Below are positions 8,970 through 16,832 of a DNA stretch of 64,000 nt, in pieces. Position 1 is the first letter of the stretch. Every line of letters begins with the position of its first letter. This DNA is from JBDLRH01 sp039800165 (lineage in GTDB: Bacteria > Pseudomonadota > Gammaproteobacteria > Burkholderiales > Burkholderiaceae_C). A program made the position numbers and the translations under genes. The notes beneath the pieces are model-generated. The model worked only from the letters and a program-made list of their open reading frames with translations, was not told where the DNA came from and did no database searches. The stretch lies in NCBI GenBank assembly GCA_039800165.1, contig JBDLRH010000150.1, positions 5,585 through 69,584 of the forward strand, written 5' to 3'.

Positions 8970-9998
8970 TCAGCCCGGCGCCTGCTGTAGCGCGCCGAAG
9001 AAGTCGTTGAAGATCGCGTCGCGCTGCACGGCGTGGGCTTCGCGCATCCGGTGCCGGCCCTCTGCTTCATCCACACGCTGCCAGCGCTTGTCGTCGCCCA
9101 GGCGGGGTGTGCGCACCAGCTCGCTTGGTACCCACGCCGGCTCAAGAAGCCAGGCGATGTTGATCACGTCCCAGATCACCCAGCTGTGCGGCGTGCCGCC
9201 ATCGCGAAGGTGCTGCAGCCCGAGCAGGGGCCACAGCGGGTTGTCGGTGAACAGCCGATGCAGGTACGCGCCGATGGCACCGCAGGGCTGCACATGGCGC
9301 TGCATTTCAGCCAGAGACAGGCGCAACTGCGCACCCACATGAAAGCCTGGCAGGTACACATGCGGTACGCCGCTGTCCAGCAGCCAGCGGCTGGCCAGCA
9401 GGTCTTGCTCGAGGTTGAAGGAGTGATTCACCTGCGGCGCATGCGACGGGTAGCCGCTGGTCCAGACCACCACAATGCGCTGCGCGATGTCAGGCGCGAG
9501 CAGCAAGGCGCTGGCGATGTTGGTGACGCAGCCCAACGCCACCACGTACAGCGTGTCGCGCTCGGGCGTGGCACGCGCGGTGGCGATCAGGTGATCGACC
9601 GCATCGCTCTTCAGCGGCTTCGCCAGGTCGCTCAGGTAGCCCGCGCTGCCGCGCTGCACCCGGGCGGCATCGGGCAGGTGCAGCAAGTCGAGCACGCGAC
9701 GGATTTCATCGAAGCTGCGCACCATGCCTTCGGCAGGCGGGTTGAACGGCGCGGCATCCACCGGTGCATGGGGCAGTGCAGCGCGGCGGTGCGCGAAGGA
9801 AAACGGCGCGGCGTACAGGCCCTGCACGCGCAGGCGCTCGGGCCGCAACAAGGCCCAGGCCAGTGCGAACTGGTCGTCGATCTCGTTGGCCGCGTCGGTG
9901 TCGATCACGATGCGCAGCGCGCGCCCCGGCCCGGGCGGCGCCAGTCGCTGCGCGTACCAGGCGTCGTCGCGGTGAAGGGCTTGGGGAAGATGCGTCAT
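8970..9998 (-). CDS. Inosine/uridine-preferring nucleoside hydrolase family protein
   Basis: 342 residues from ATG 9998 (an alternative ATG at 10022 would overlap the upstream stop as ATGA). Nucleoside hydrolases cleave the N-glycosidic bond of ribonucleosides in salvage. The N-terminal calcium/ribose-binding aspartate cluster is present as DTDAANEIDDQFAL, with VALGCVTNIASAL as the second conserved block. The middle and C-terminus are diverged from typical IunH proteins, so the substrate is uncertain. Last gene of a four-gene minus-strand set with tightly packed ends. Confidence 0.85.
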   Translation of the reverse strand: MTHLPQALHRDDAWYAQRLAPPGPGRALRIVIDTDAANEIDDQFALAWALLRPERLRVQGLYAAPFSFAHRRAALPHAPVDAAPFNPPAEGMVRSFDEIRRVLDLLHLPDAARVQRGSAGYLSDLAKPLKSDAVDHLIATARATPERDTLYVVALGCVTNIASALLLAPDIAQRIVVVWTSGYPSHAPQVNHSFNLEQDLLASRWLLDSGVPHVYLPGFHVGAQLRLSLAEMQRHVQPCGAIGAYLHRLFTDNPLWPLLGLQHLRDGGTPHSWVIWDVINIAWLLEPAWVPSELVRTPRLGDDKRWQRVDEAEGRHRMREAHAVQRDAIFNDFFGALQQAPG

Positions 9999-10018
9999 CG
10001 CTTCACGGTGGGTGCCCA

Positions 10019-10372
10019 TCATGCCCGCAGCCGCTGGCTCTTGCGGGTGCGTTCCATGAAGCCCGGGGGCTTGGTACGCACCCACGCCACAAAGCGCGCC
10101 ATCGCAGGATGGCCCAGCAGCGCCTCGACCGAGGCGTATTCGCGCGCCAGCTCGGTCTCGGTGAACAGCGCATGGATCTGCCGGTGACAGATGCGGTGCA
10201 GCGCCTCGGTGTGGCGCCCGCCCTTGGACTTGGGCACCAGGTGGTGCGCATCACGCTGATCGGGCGGGATCGGCCGATCGCACAGCGGGCAGATCTCATC
10301 AACGCGAGTGCTTGCTTGCGCCCGCACCGCATCGCCGGACAACGCGGCCAGTCGCTTGATGCGGCCTTTCAT
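10019..10372 (-). CDS. HNH endonuclease domain protein
   Basis: 117 residues from ATG 10372, which overlaps the glycosyltransferase stop by four bases (ATGA). An HNH-type core with a zinc pair: CPLCDRPIP, then DAHHLVPKSKGG, then HRICHRQIH. Stand-alone HNH proteins are nicking or cleaving nucleases, but many short ones have no known role. Its placement inside a tightly coupled metabolic gene set, rather than in a phage or restriction locus, is odd. No methyltransferase partner is near. Confidence 0.82.
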   Translation of the reverse strand: MKGRIKRLAALSGDAVRAQASTRVDEICPLCDRPIPPDQRDAHHLVPKSKGGRHTEALHRICHRQIHALFTETELAREYASVEALLGHPAMARFVAWVRTKPPGFMERTRKSQRLRA

Positions 10373-11703
10373 GCGCCCTGCCCCTGCAGTGCGCGCTGCA
10401 ACCGCGCCCAATCGTCGGGTGTGTCCACATCCCACAGCGTGGGCAGCTCGTGCCAGTTCAGGCCTGCATCGCGCAGGCGATCGCGGGTCTGCGCGAGCAC
10501 GCTCCCGGTGCTCCACGCCACGCCTTCAAACACGGCGGGGCACGGCCGGCGCAGCCCGATCAGCACATAGCCGCCGTCTTCGGCCGGGATCAGCACCGCA
10601 TCGTGCTCGGCCAGCGCGCGTGCCGCCGCCAGCAGATGGCCGGGCGACAGCGGCGGGCAGTCTGTGCCCACCAGCAGCAAGGGCAAGCCCGGGTGCGCGC
10701 TGAAGTGTGTGGCGAAGGCGTGCGCCATGCGCGCACCCAGGTCGCCGCTGGGTTGCTCGTGCCACTGCAAGGCTTCGCCCGCCCCTGCCGAGCGACGCAG
10801 GGCGCGAAAGAAGCGCAGCGATGCCGATGGCGCCACCCACAGCTGCACCCCGGTGCCCATGCGCTGCGCCGCCTGACTGGCCAGCCGCAGCGTGTGCAGC
10901 GCAAAGCGGCGCTGTACACGCGCCGCACCCCGCGCGCCCAGCGCCGGGATCAGCCGCGTCTTGGCAAGGCCTGGCACCGGCGCCTTGGCCAGCACCGCCA
11001 CATGGGCGTGCGGCACAGGCGGCTCTGTCCGGTAGCCGTACCGCTGCGCCAGCTCGGCGGCATCGGCGCCAAAGAAATAAGACGCACGCAAGCGCCACAT
11101 CAACGCGATGGTGCGCCACACGCCCCGCTGCTCCCAGCGCCGGCCGGAGGTGACGACCCGCTCGCGCAGGCAACACGGCGGCGCGATGCGCTTCAGACGC
11201 CGGCTGATCTCGATGTCTTCCATCAGCGGCTGGGCGGGAAAGCCGCCCACGCGCGCAAACGCGTCGCGGGTGATGAAGATCGCCTGGTCGCCGGTGGCGA
11301 TACCGCTGTATCGCGATCGCGCATTCATCATCGCGCCCACCACACGCAGCATCGGATGGCGGCCGTCGATCTGCACATCAAAGCGGCCCCAGGCTGCGCC
11401 GCGCTGCACGGCGTGCAGCACCGAGCGGTCGGCCTGCAACGGCAGCGCGGTGTCGGCATGCAGGAACAGCAACACATCGCCACACGCGGCTGCCGCGCCA
11501 GCGTTCATCTGTGCGGCGCGACCACGCGCCGCCAGCAGCAGCCGGTCGGCACGCGGGCGGGCCAGCATCCAGCTGTCGTCGGTGCTGCCGCCGTCCACCA
11601 CGACCAGCTCCGCGCCGCGCGCCCGCAACGGCGCCAGCGCATCGAGCCGCGCGGCCAGCGTTGCGCCCTCGTTGAGCACCGGCACGATGATCGACAGGCG
11701 CAT
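10369..11703 (-). CDS. Fusion of family-2 glycosyltransferase and TIGR04282-type (DUF2064) transferase
   Basis: 444 residues. The N-terminal half is a GT2 glycosyltransferase of the TIGR04283 type (MRLSIIVPVLNEGATL, VVVDGGSTDDS, FLHADT, MEDIEISRRL). The C-terminal half from about residue 215 is a DUF2064/TIGR04282 nucleotidyltransferase-like domain (AVLAKAPVPGLAKTRLIPALG, LLVGTDCPPLSP, LIPAEDGGYVLIGL, LWDVDTPDDWARL). These two families are often adjacent genes; here they are fused. Their historical label, rSAM/selenodomain-associated transferases 1 and 2, is a genomic-context name, not proof of a selenium role. Start ATG 11703 overlaps the preceding stop by one base (TGATG). Confidence 0.88.
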   Translation of the reverse strand: MRLSIIVPVLNEGATLAARLDALAPLRARGAELVVVDGGSTDDSWMLARPRADRLLLAARGRAAQMNAGAAAACGDVLLFLHADTALPLQADRSVLHAVQRGAAWGRFDVQIDGRHPMLRVVGAMMNARSRYSGIATGDQAIFITRDAFARVGGFPAQPLMEDIEISRRLKRIAPPCCLRERVVTSGRRWEQRGVWRTIALMWRLRASYFFGADAAELAQRYGYRTEPPVPHAHVAVLAKAPVPGLAKTRLIPALGARGAARVQRRFALHTLRLASQAAQRMGTGVQLWVAPSASLRFFRALRRSAGAGEALQWHEQPSGDLGARMAHAFATHFSAHPGLPLLLVGTDCPPLSPGHLLAAARALAEHDAVLIPAEDGGYVLIGLRRPCPAVFEGVAWSTGSVLAQTRDRLRDAGLNWHELPTLWDVDTPDDWARLQRALQGQGA

Positions 11704-12905
11704 CACGGTGCAGGCACGGCACACCAGCGCGCCAGGGCATTGATGCCACGGCGCGCACCGGCCACACCGTCGGCCGACAGGTAGTGCACCACCCGTTCAC
11801 GCACATGGGCGATCAGCGCCGGATCGCTGTGGTCGGCCGACCAGTCCTCGCCGTCGGCGCTGGCGCCGGGTGCGCGCTGCGACACCGCCAGCCACTTGGC
11901 GCACCAGCTCAGCGACCACAGCCACATCGCGCGGGCCAGCGGCACATGCCAGGGCCGCGCCGCATCCGCCAGCGCCGGGGGTACCGCGCGCTCCCACTCG
12001 GCGTAGGCATGGCACAGCGCGTCGTCGGACAGCACCGCGCAGACCTGCACATCCCAGGTGGTGGAGGTGTAGAGCGTGGCATGCGCCAGGTCCAGGCCCG
12101 GGTGGCTGTAGCGGCACTTCTCCAGATCGACCAGCATCGCGCGGCCATCGGCGCGAATCACGAAGTTGCCCGGATGGCCGTCAAACGCAATCAGCGTACG
12201 CGGCGGGCGGGCCTCGGCCTGGCACAGCGAGCGCAAGGCCTGCAGTTCTTCGGCCACGGCCTGCAGCCCTGCGCTCGGCGCAGCCAGCACACCGTGGCCG
12301 GCCTGTGCACCCACCGTCAGCTGCACGGGTTGAGCCTGTTGCACCGTTTGCCCCAGCTGCGCCTGCACCTCCTGCAGCAAGTCGCGCAGCGGGTCGGCGG
12401 CGTGCAGCAGCGGTGCGGCCCCGCTGGCATCGGGCACCGGCAGGGCATGCAGCGACGCCAGGCTGTGCATGATGGCGCCCAGATCGTGCGGTAAGCGTGC
12501 CGCGCGGCCTTCGATCTCTTCGACCAGCAGCGCCCCGTGCGGCAAGGCGCTGCCCGCCGGCAGCTGCGCCAGCAGGCGCGGCACATGGCCACCCGGCGCC
12601 GCGCGCGCAAAGCAGGCGGCCTGATAGCGCAGGTTGTCAGCGGCCGCCAGACGCATCTGGCTTTGCTTGGGGATACGGGCCAGCACCCCGGTACCCGGCA
12701 GGCGCAGGTGCTGGTGTGCCAGCCCGCGGTCGCCCAGCGGCTCGATCGGCCAGCGCGCCCAGGCATCGGCAGCGATGCGGCGGCCGGCTGCGTCGTGCAG
12801 CGGCGGCGCGGCCTCGCACAGGGCTTGACGCAACGCATGGGGCAAGGCCTCGTGTCGCGCTGGCTGCGGGGCCTGGCTCCGCTGGGGGCCTGCCGGTGTG
12901 TCCAT
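11703..12905 (-). CDS. Aminoglycoside phosphotransferase-like kinase (APH/ChoK family)
   Basis: 400 residues from ATG 12905 (ATG 12914 is possible). Protein-kinase-like fold: LLVEEIEGRAARLP hinge-like segment, Brenner-type catalytic block LIAFDGHPGNFVI, and metal-binding LVDLEKCRYSHPGLDLAH. The catalytic loop has Phe where most APH proteins have His (usually HxDxHxxN). It probably phosphorylates a small hydroxylated substrate; drug resistance is not implied. First gene of the minus-strand set with the glycosyltransferase fusion, HNH and nucleoside hydrolase, suggesting a sugar or nucleoside metabolite pathway. Confidence 0.8.
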   Translation of the reverse strand: MDTPAGPQRSQAPQPARHEALPHALRQALCEAAPPLHDAAGRRIAADAWARWPIEPLGDRGLAHQHLRLPGTGVLARIPKQSQMRLAAADNLRYQAACFARAAPGGHVPRLLAQLPAGSALPHGALLVEEIEGRAARLPHDLGAIMHSLASLHALPVPDASGAAPLLHAADPLRDLLQEVQAQLGQTVQQAQPVQLTVGAQAGHGVLAAPSAGLQAVAEELQALRSLCQAEARPPRTLIAFDGHPGNFVIRADGRAMLVDLEKCRYSHPGLDLAHATLYTSTTWDVQVCAVLSDDALCHAYAEWERAVPPALADAARPWHVPLARAMWLWSLSWCAKWLAVSQRAPGASADGEDWSADHSDPALIAHVRERVVHYLSADGVAGARRGINALARWCAVPAP

Positions 12906-13045
12906 GGCGCGCATTGTCGGCGGGCCGAGCGCGTTGCGCTCACGCCGCGCGGGGAACCATGGCCTAATCCGCGGGATCAAGTTTTGCGTATAGCCGTCGA
13001 CCTTTGTTGCATCGGCCGGCCCGCAAGGCTGATGAGCACCACCGC

Positions 13046-15208
13046 ATGAACCTGAAAAAACTGCTTGTCCTGATCGCAGCGGCCGCTGCGGTGGCCGCTT
13101 TCTTTGCGCTGGACCTCGGCCGCTTCCTGAGCCTGGGCTACCTCAAGCAAAGCCAGGCGGCATTTGCCGCGCTGTACGCCGAACAGCCGGGCCTGGTGAT
13201 TGGTGGCTACTTTGCGGCCTACGTGGCGGCCACGGCCCTGTCGCTGCCCGGCGCCGTGATCCTGACGCTGGCCGGCGGCGCCATCTTCGGCTTCGGGGTG
13301 GGCCTGCTGGTGGTGTCGTTCGCCTCCAGCCTGGGCGCCACGCTGGCCTTCCTGGCCGCGCGCTTCGTGCTGCGCGACAGCGTGCAGGCACGCTTTGGCC
13401 AGCGGCTCGCCGAGATCGACCGCGGCGTGCAGAAGGACGGCGCGTTCTACCTGTTCACCCTGCGGCTGATCCCGGTGGTGCCCTTCTTCGTGATCAACCT
13501 GCTGATGGGCCTGACGCGCATGCGCGCCCTCACCTTCTACTGGGTCAGCCAGCTCGGCATGCTTGCAGGCACCGCCGTGTATGTGAACGCCGGCACGCAG
13601 ATCGCGCAGATCGATTCGCTGCGCGGCATCCTGTCGCCCGGGCTGCTGGGCAGCTTTGTGCTGCTGGGGCTGTTCCCGCTGATCGCGCGCAAGGCGGTGG
13701 AAGCGGTGCAAAAGCGCAAGGTCTATGCGCGCTGGGCCACCGTGCGGCCGCGCCACTTCGACCGCAACCTGGTGGTGATCGGCGCAGGGGCGGGCGGCCT
13801 GGTCACGGCCTACATCGCTGCCGCGGTGAAGGCCAAGGTGACGCTGGTGGAAGCGCACAAGATGGGCGGCGACTGCCTGAACTACGGCTGCGTGCCCAGC
13901 AAGGCGCTGATCAAGAGCGCCAAGCTCGCGCACCAGATGCGTCATGCGTCGAAGTACGGCCTGAGCGACACAGCACCATCGTTCAGCTTCCGCGCGGTGA
14001 TGCAGCGCATCCACGACGTCATCCGCGCGATCGAGCCGCACGACAGCGTCGATCGCTACACCGGCCTGGGGGTGGAGGTGCTGCAGGGCTACGCCAAGAT
14101 CGTCAACCCGTGGACGGTGGAGATCGCGCTGAATGACGGCGGCAAGCAGGTGCTGACCACCCGCAGCATCGTGATTGCCGCCGGCGCACGGCCCTTTGTG
14201 CCGCCGCTACCGGGCCTGAGCGAGGCGGGCTACGTCACCAGCGACACGCTGTGGGACACCTTCGCGAAGCTCGATGAAGTGCCCAGGCGCCTGGTGGTGC
14301 TGGGCGGCGGGCCGATCGGCTGCGAGCTGACGCAGGCCTTTGCGCGGCTGGGATCGCAGGTCACGCAGGTGGAAATGGCGCCGCGCCTGATGCTGCGCGA
14401 AGACGAGGAGGTGTCCGCCCTGGTGCAGCAGGCGATGCAGGCCGACGGCGTGCGGGTGCTGACCGGGCACAAGGCGCTGCGCTGCGAGCGCGATGGTGAT
14501 GCCAAGGTGCTGGTGGCCGAGGCTGCAGGCACCGAAGTGCGCATCGAGTTCGATGAGCTGATCTGCGCAGTGGGACGCGTGGCCCGCCTGCAGGGCTACG
14601 GCCTGGAGGACCTGGGCATCCCGACCCAGCGCACGGTGGAGACCAACGAATACCTGCAGACGATCTACCCCAACATCTACGCTGCGGGCGACGTGGCCGG
14701 GCCCTTCCAGTTCACCCACGTGGCGGCGCATCAGGCCTGGTACGCGGCGGTGAACGCGCTGTTTGGCGACTTCAAGAAGTTCAAGGCCGACTACTCGGTG
14801 ATCCCCTGGGCCACCTTTGTCGACCCTGAGGTGGCGCGCGTGGGCCTGAACGAGCAGGAGGCGCGCGAGAAGGGCATCGCGTACGAGGTGACGAAGTACG
14901 GCATCGACGACCTCGACCGCGCGATCGCCGACAGCGAGGCGCACGGCTTCGTCAAGGTGCTGACGGTGCCGGGCAAGGACCGCATCCTGGGCGTGACCAT
15001 CGTCGGCACGCACGCCAGCGACCTGCTGGCCGAGTATGTGATGGCGATGAAGCACGGCCTGGGCCTCAACAAGCTGCTGGGCACCATCCACACCTACCCG
15101 ACACTGGCCGAGGCCAACAAGTACGCGGCTGGCGAATGGAAGCGCGCGCACCAGCCCCACGGCCTGTTGCGCTGGGTGAAGAAGTACCACGACCACAGGC
15201 GTGGATGA
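13046..15208 (+). CDS. TVP38/TMEM64 (VTT) membrane domain fused to pyridine nucleotide-disulfide oxidoreductase
   Basis: 720 residues. Residues 1 to about 225 form a DedA/VTT-type membrane domain (ALSLPGAVILTLAGGAIFGFG, RLIPVVPFFVINLLMGLT). From about 240 a full class-I flavoprotein disulfide reductase follows: FAD site VVIGAGAGGLVTAY, redox disulfide GGDCLNYGCVPSK, NAD site LGGGPIGCELTQAF, YAAGDVAG, and the C-terminal dimer domain with HTYPTLAEA in place of the usual HAHPTLSE. The second His that pairs with Glu in dihydrolipoamide dehydrogenase is changed to Tyr. Annotated relatives are called mercuric reductase-like, but no N-terminal HMA domain or C-terminal vicinal cysteines are seen. First gene of a five-gene plus-strand operon. 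Confidence 0.9.
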   Translation: MNLKKLLVLIAAAAAVAAFFALDLGRFLSLGYLKQSQAAFAALYAEQPGLVIGGYFAAYVAATALSLPGAVILTLAGGAIFGFGVGLLVVSFASSLGATLAFLAARFVLRDSVQARFGQRLAEIDRGVQKDGAFYLFTLRLIPVVPFFVINLLMGLTRMRALTFYWVSQLGMLAGTAVYVNAGTQIAQIDSLRGILSPGLLGSFVLLGLFPLIARKAVEAVQKRKVYARWATVRPRHFDRNLVVIGAGAGGLVTAYIAAAVKAKVTLVEAHKMGGDCLNYGCVPSKALIKSAKLAHQMRHASKYGLSDTAPSFSFRAVMQRIHDVIRAIEPHDSVDRYTGLGVEVLQGYAKIVNPWTVEIALNDGGKQVLTTRSIVIAAGARPFVPPLPGLSEAGYVTSDTLWDTFAKLDEVPRRLVVLGGGPIGCELTQAFARLGSQVTQVEMAPRLMLREDEEVSALVQQAMQADGVRVLTGHKALRCERDGDAKVLVAEAAGTEVRIEFDELICAVGRVARLQGYGLEDLGIPTQRTVETNEYLQTIYPNIYAAGDVAGPFQFTHVAAHQAWYAAVNALFGDFKKFKADYSVIPWATFVDPEVARVGLNEQEAREKGIAYEVTKYGIDDLDRAIADSEAHGFVKVLTVPGKDRILGVTIVGTHASDLLAEYVMAMKHGLGLNKLLGTIHTYPTLAEANKYAAGEWKRAHQPHGLLRWVKKYHDHRRG

Positions 15209-15226
15209 ATCAGGGATGAACACACG

Positions 15227-16090
15227 ATGAGCAGGGACCCCACAACCAACGACTCACGACGGCGATGGCTGCGGCGCGGCGCAGCGCTGGGCCTGGCTGC
15301 GACGGCTGCAGCAAGCGGGCTGGGCGCCGCCACTGCATGGGCACAGACACCGGCGCTCGACCACAGCTACGCCGCCTGGGACGCGCTGCTGAAAAAGCAT
15401 GTGCGCTGGCTGGCTGACAACAAGCAGTCGCGCGTGGACTACAAGGGCTTTGCGGCCGACCGCGCGGCGCTGCAGAAGGTGCTGGCCGAGTGGTCGGCGG
15501 TGAGCGCGGCGCAGTTCGCAGGCTTCAGCCGCGAGCAGCAGATGGCGTTTCTGATCAACGCCTACAACGGCTTCACCATCGAGCTCATCCTCACCAAATA
15601 CCCCAACCTCAAGTCGATCAAGGACCTCGGCTCGCTGCTGCAGTCACCTTGGAAGAACAAGTTCTTCACGTTGTTGGGCGAGCGCCAGCATCTGGACTGG
15701 ATCGAGCACGAGATGCTGCGGCCCAAATACGCCGAGCCGCGCATCCACGCGGCGGTGAACTGCGCGAGCATCGGCTGCCCGGCGCTGCGGCCCGAGGCCT
15801 TTGTGGCTGCGCGGCTGGATGCGCAGCTCGAAGACGGCATGCAGCGCTTCATGGCCGACCGCACCCGCAACCGCTACGCCGACGGCAAGGCGCAGGTCAA
15901 CATGATCTTCAAGTGGTTCCGCGAGGACTTCGAGAAAGGCCACCGCGGCTGGAGCCGCCTCGAAGACATGCTGGCACGCTATGCCGAGCAGCTGGCCGAC
16001 GCGCCGGCCGACCGCGACAAGCTGAGGTCCAAGAATGTGGCGATCAGCCATCTGGATTACGACTGGTCTCTCAACGATCTGGGCCGCTGA
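15227..16090 (+). CDS. DUF547 domain protein with Tat-type signal
   Basis: 287 residues. The N-terminus has a twin-arginine signal (RRRWLRRGAALGL, cleavage near AWAQ). The DUF547 body is recognisable from FLINAYNGFTIELIL, INAAVNCAS-like AAVNCASIGCPALR and KWFREDF. DUF547 proteins resemble a circularised papain/transglutaminase-like fold in some predictions, but function is not established. It starts 18 bases after the oxidoreductase stop and its 3' end overlaps the next gene by 56 bases, indicating one transcript. Confidence 0.88.
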   Translation: MSRDPTTNDSRRRWLRRGAALGLAATAAASGLGAATAWAQTPALDHSYAAWDALLKKHVRWLADNKQSRVDYKGFAADRAALQKVLAEWSAVSAAQFAGFSREQQMAFLINAYNGFTIELILTKYPNLKSIKDLGSLLQSPWKNKFFTLLGERQHLDWIEHEMLRPKYAEPRIHAAVNCASIGCPALRPEAFVAARLDAQLEDGMQRFMADRTRNRYADGKAQVNMIFKWFREDFEKGHRGWSRLEDMLARYAEQLADAPADRDKLRSKNVAISHLDYDWSLNDLGR

Positions 16091-16832
16091 GGCGCTTGCG
16101 CAGGCCACCTCGCCGAGCCGGGTTGCTGCACCCACCGCGGCAACCGCACCGGCCGTCCCCGCGTTCTCTGCGGTGGCCCCCGGCGCCGCGGTGCCGGGCT
16201 GGCGCGCCGTGGGCCTGCCCAAGGGCAAGGCGCCAATGACCCGCATCGACACCGTGGCCGACGCCGACCCCGCTGCCAGCCCCGCGCGCACCGTGCTGCG
16301 GCTGCAGACGGACGCGTCCTACGGCAACTGGGTGTTCGACCATGCGCCTTGGGCGCCGCCGCGCAGCGCCGGGCTGCAGTGGCACTGGCGGCTGCAGCAG
16401 CCGCTGCCGGGCGCCGACCTGCGCCGCAAGGACCGCGATGACGCCGCACTCAAGGTCTGCGTGATGTTCGATCACCCGATCGAGCGGGTGCCCTTCTGGG
16501 AGCGCAACCTGCTGCGGCTGGCGCGCGCGGTCAGCGGCGAGCCGCTGCCGGCGGCCACGGTGTGCTACGTCTGGGACGCCACCCTGGCGCGCGACACCGC
16601 GCTGCCCAACGCCCATTCGCCGCGGGTGCGCTACCTGGTGCTGCGCGGCAACGAGGCCGCCCCCGGCACCTGGCAGTCAGAGCAACGCCCGATCTGGGCC
16701 GATTTCCTGCGGCTTTTTGGCGACGAAAGCGATCGGGTACCGGCGATCATCGGCCTGGCCGTCGGAGCGGACAGCGACAATGCACTCGGCCGCAGCCTCG
16801 CCTTCGTGGGCGACATCCGATGGGCCCCCTGA
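16035..16832 (+). CDS. DUF3047 domain protein, exported
   Basis: 265 residues from ATG 16035, whose first 23 residues (MWRSAIWITTGLSTIWAAEALAQ) look like a cleavable signal peptide; this supports a start inside the DUF547 gene. The remainder matches DUF3047 (YGNWVFDHAPW, WRLQQPLPGADLRRKDRDDAALKVCVMF, WADFLRLFGDE, IIGLAVGADSDN). Function unknown; probably periplasmic. Its stop overlaps the ATP-grasp start (TGATG). Confidence 0.86.
   Translation: MWRSAIWITTGLSTIWAAEALAQATSPSRVAAPTAATAPAVPAFSAVAPGAAVPGWRAVGLPKGKAPMTRIDTVADADPAASPARTVLRLQTDASYGNWVFDHAPWAPPRSAGLQWHWRLQQPLPGADLRRKDRDDAALKVCVMFDHPIERVPFWERNLLRLARAVSGEPLPAATVCYVWDATLARDTALPNAHSPRVRYLVLRGNEAAPGTWQSEQRPIWADFLRLFGDESDRVPAIIGLAVGADSDNALGRSLAFVGDIRWAP

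Noticed and set aside
10019..10372. HNH gene as part of a phage-defence or restriction island
   Set aside because: No methyltransferase, helicase or other defence gene adjoins it; it is embedded in a metabolic gene set.
11703..12905. Aminoglycoside resistance gene
   Set aside because: Only the general APH/choline-kinase fold is seen; catalytic-loop His is Phe and the context is metabolic.
13046..15208. Mercuric reductase and mercury-resistance operon
   Set aside because: No HMA domain, no C-terminal cysteine pair, and no merR/merT/merP nearby.
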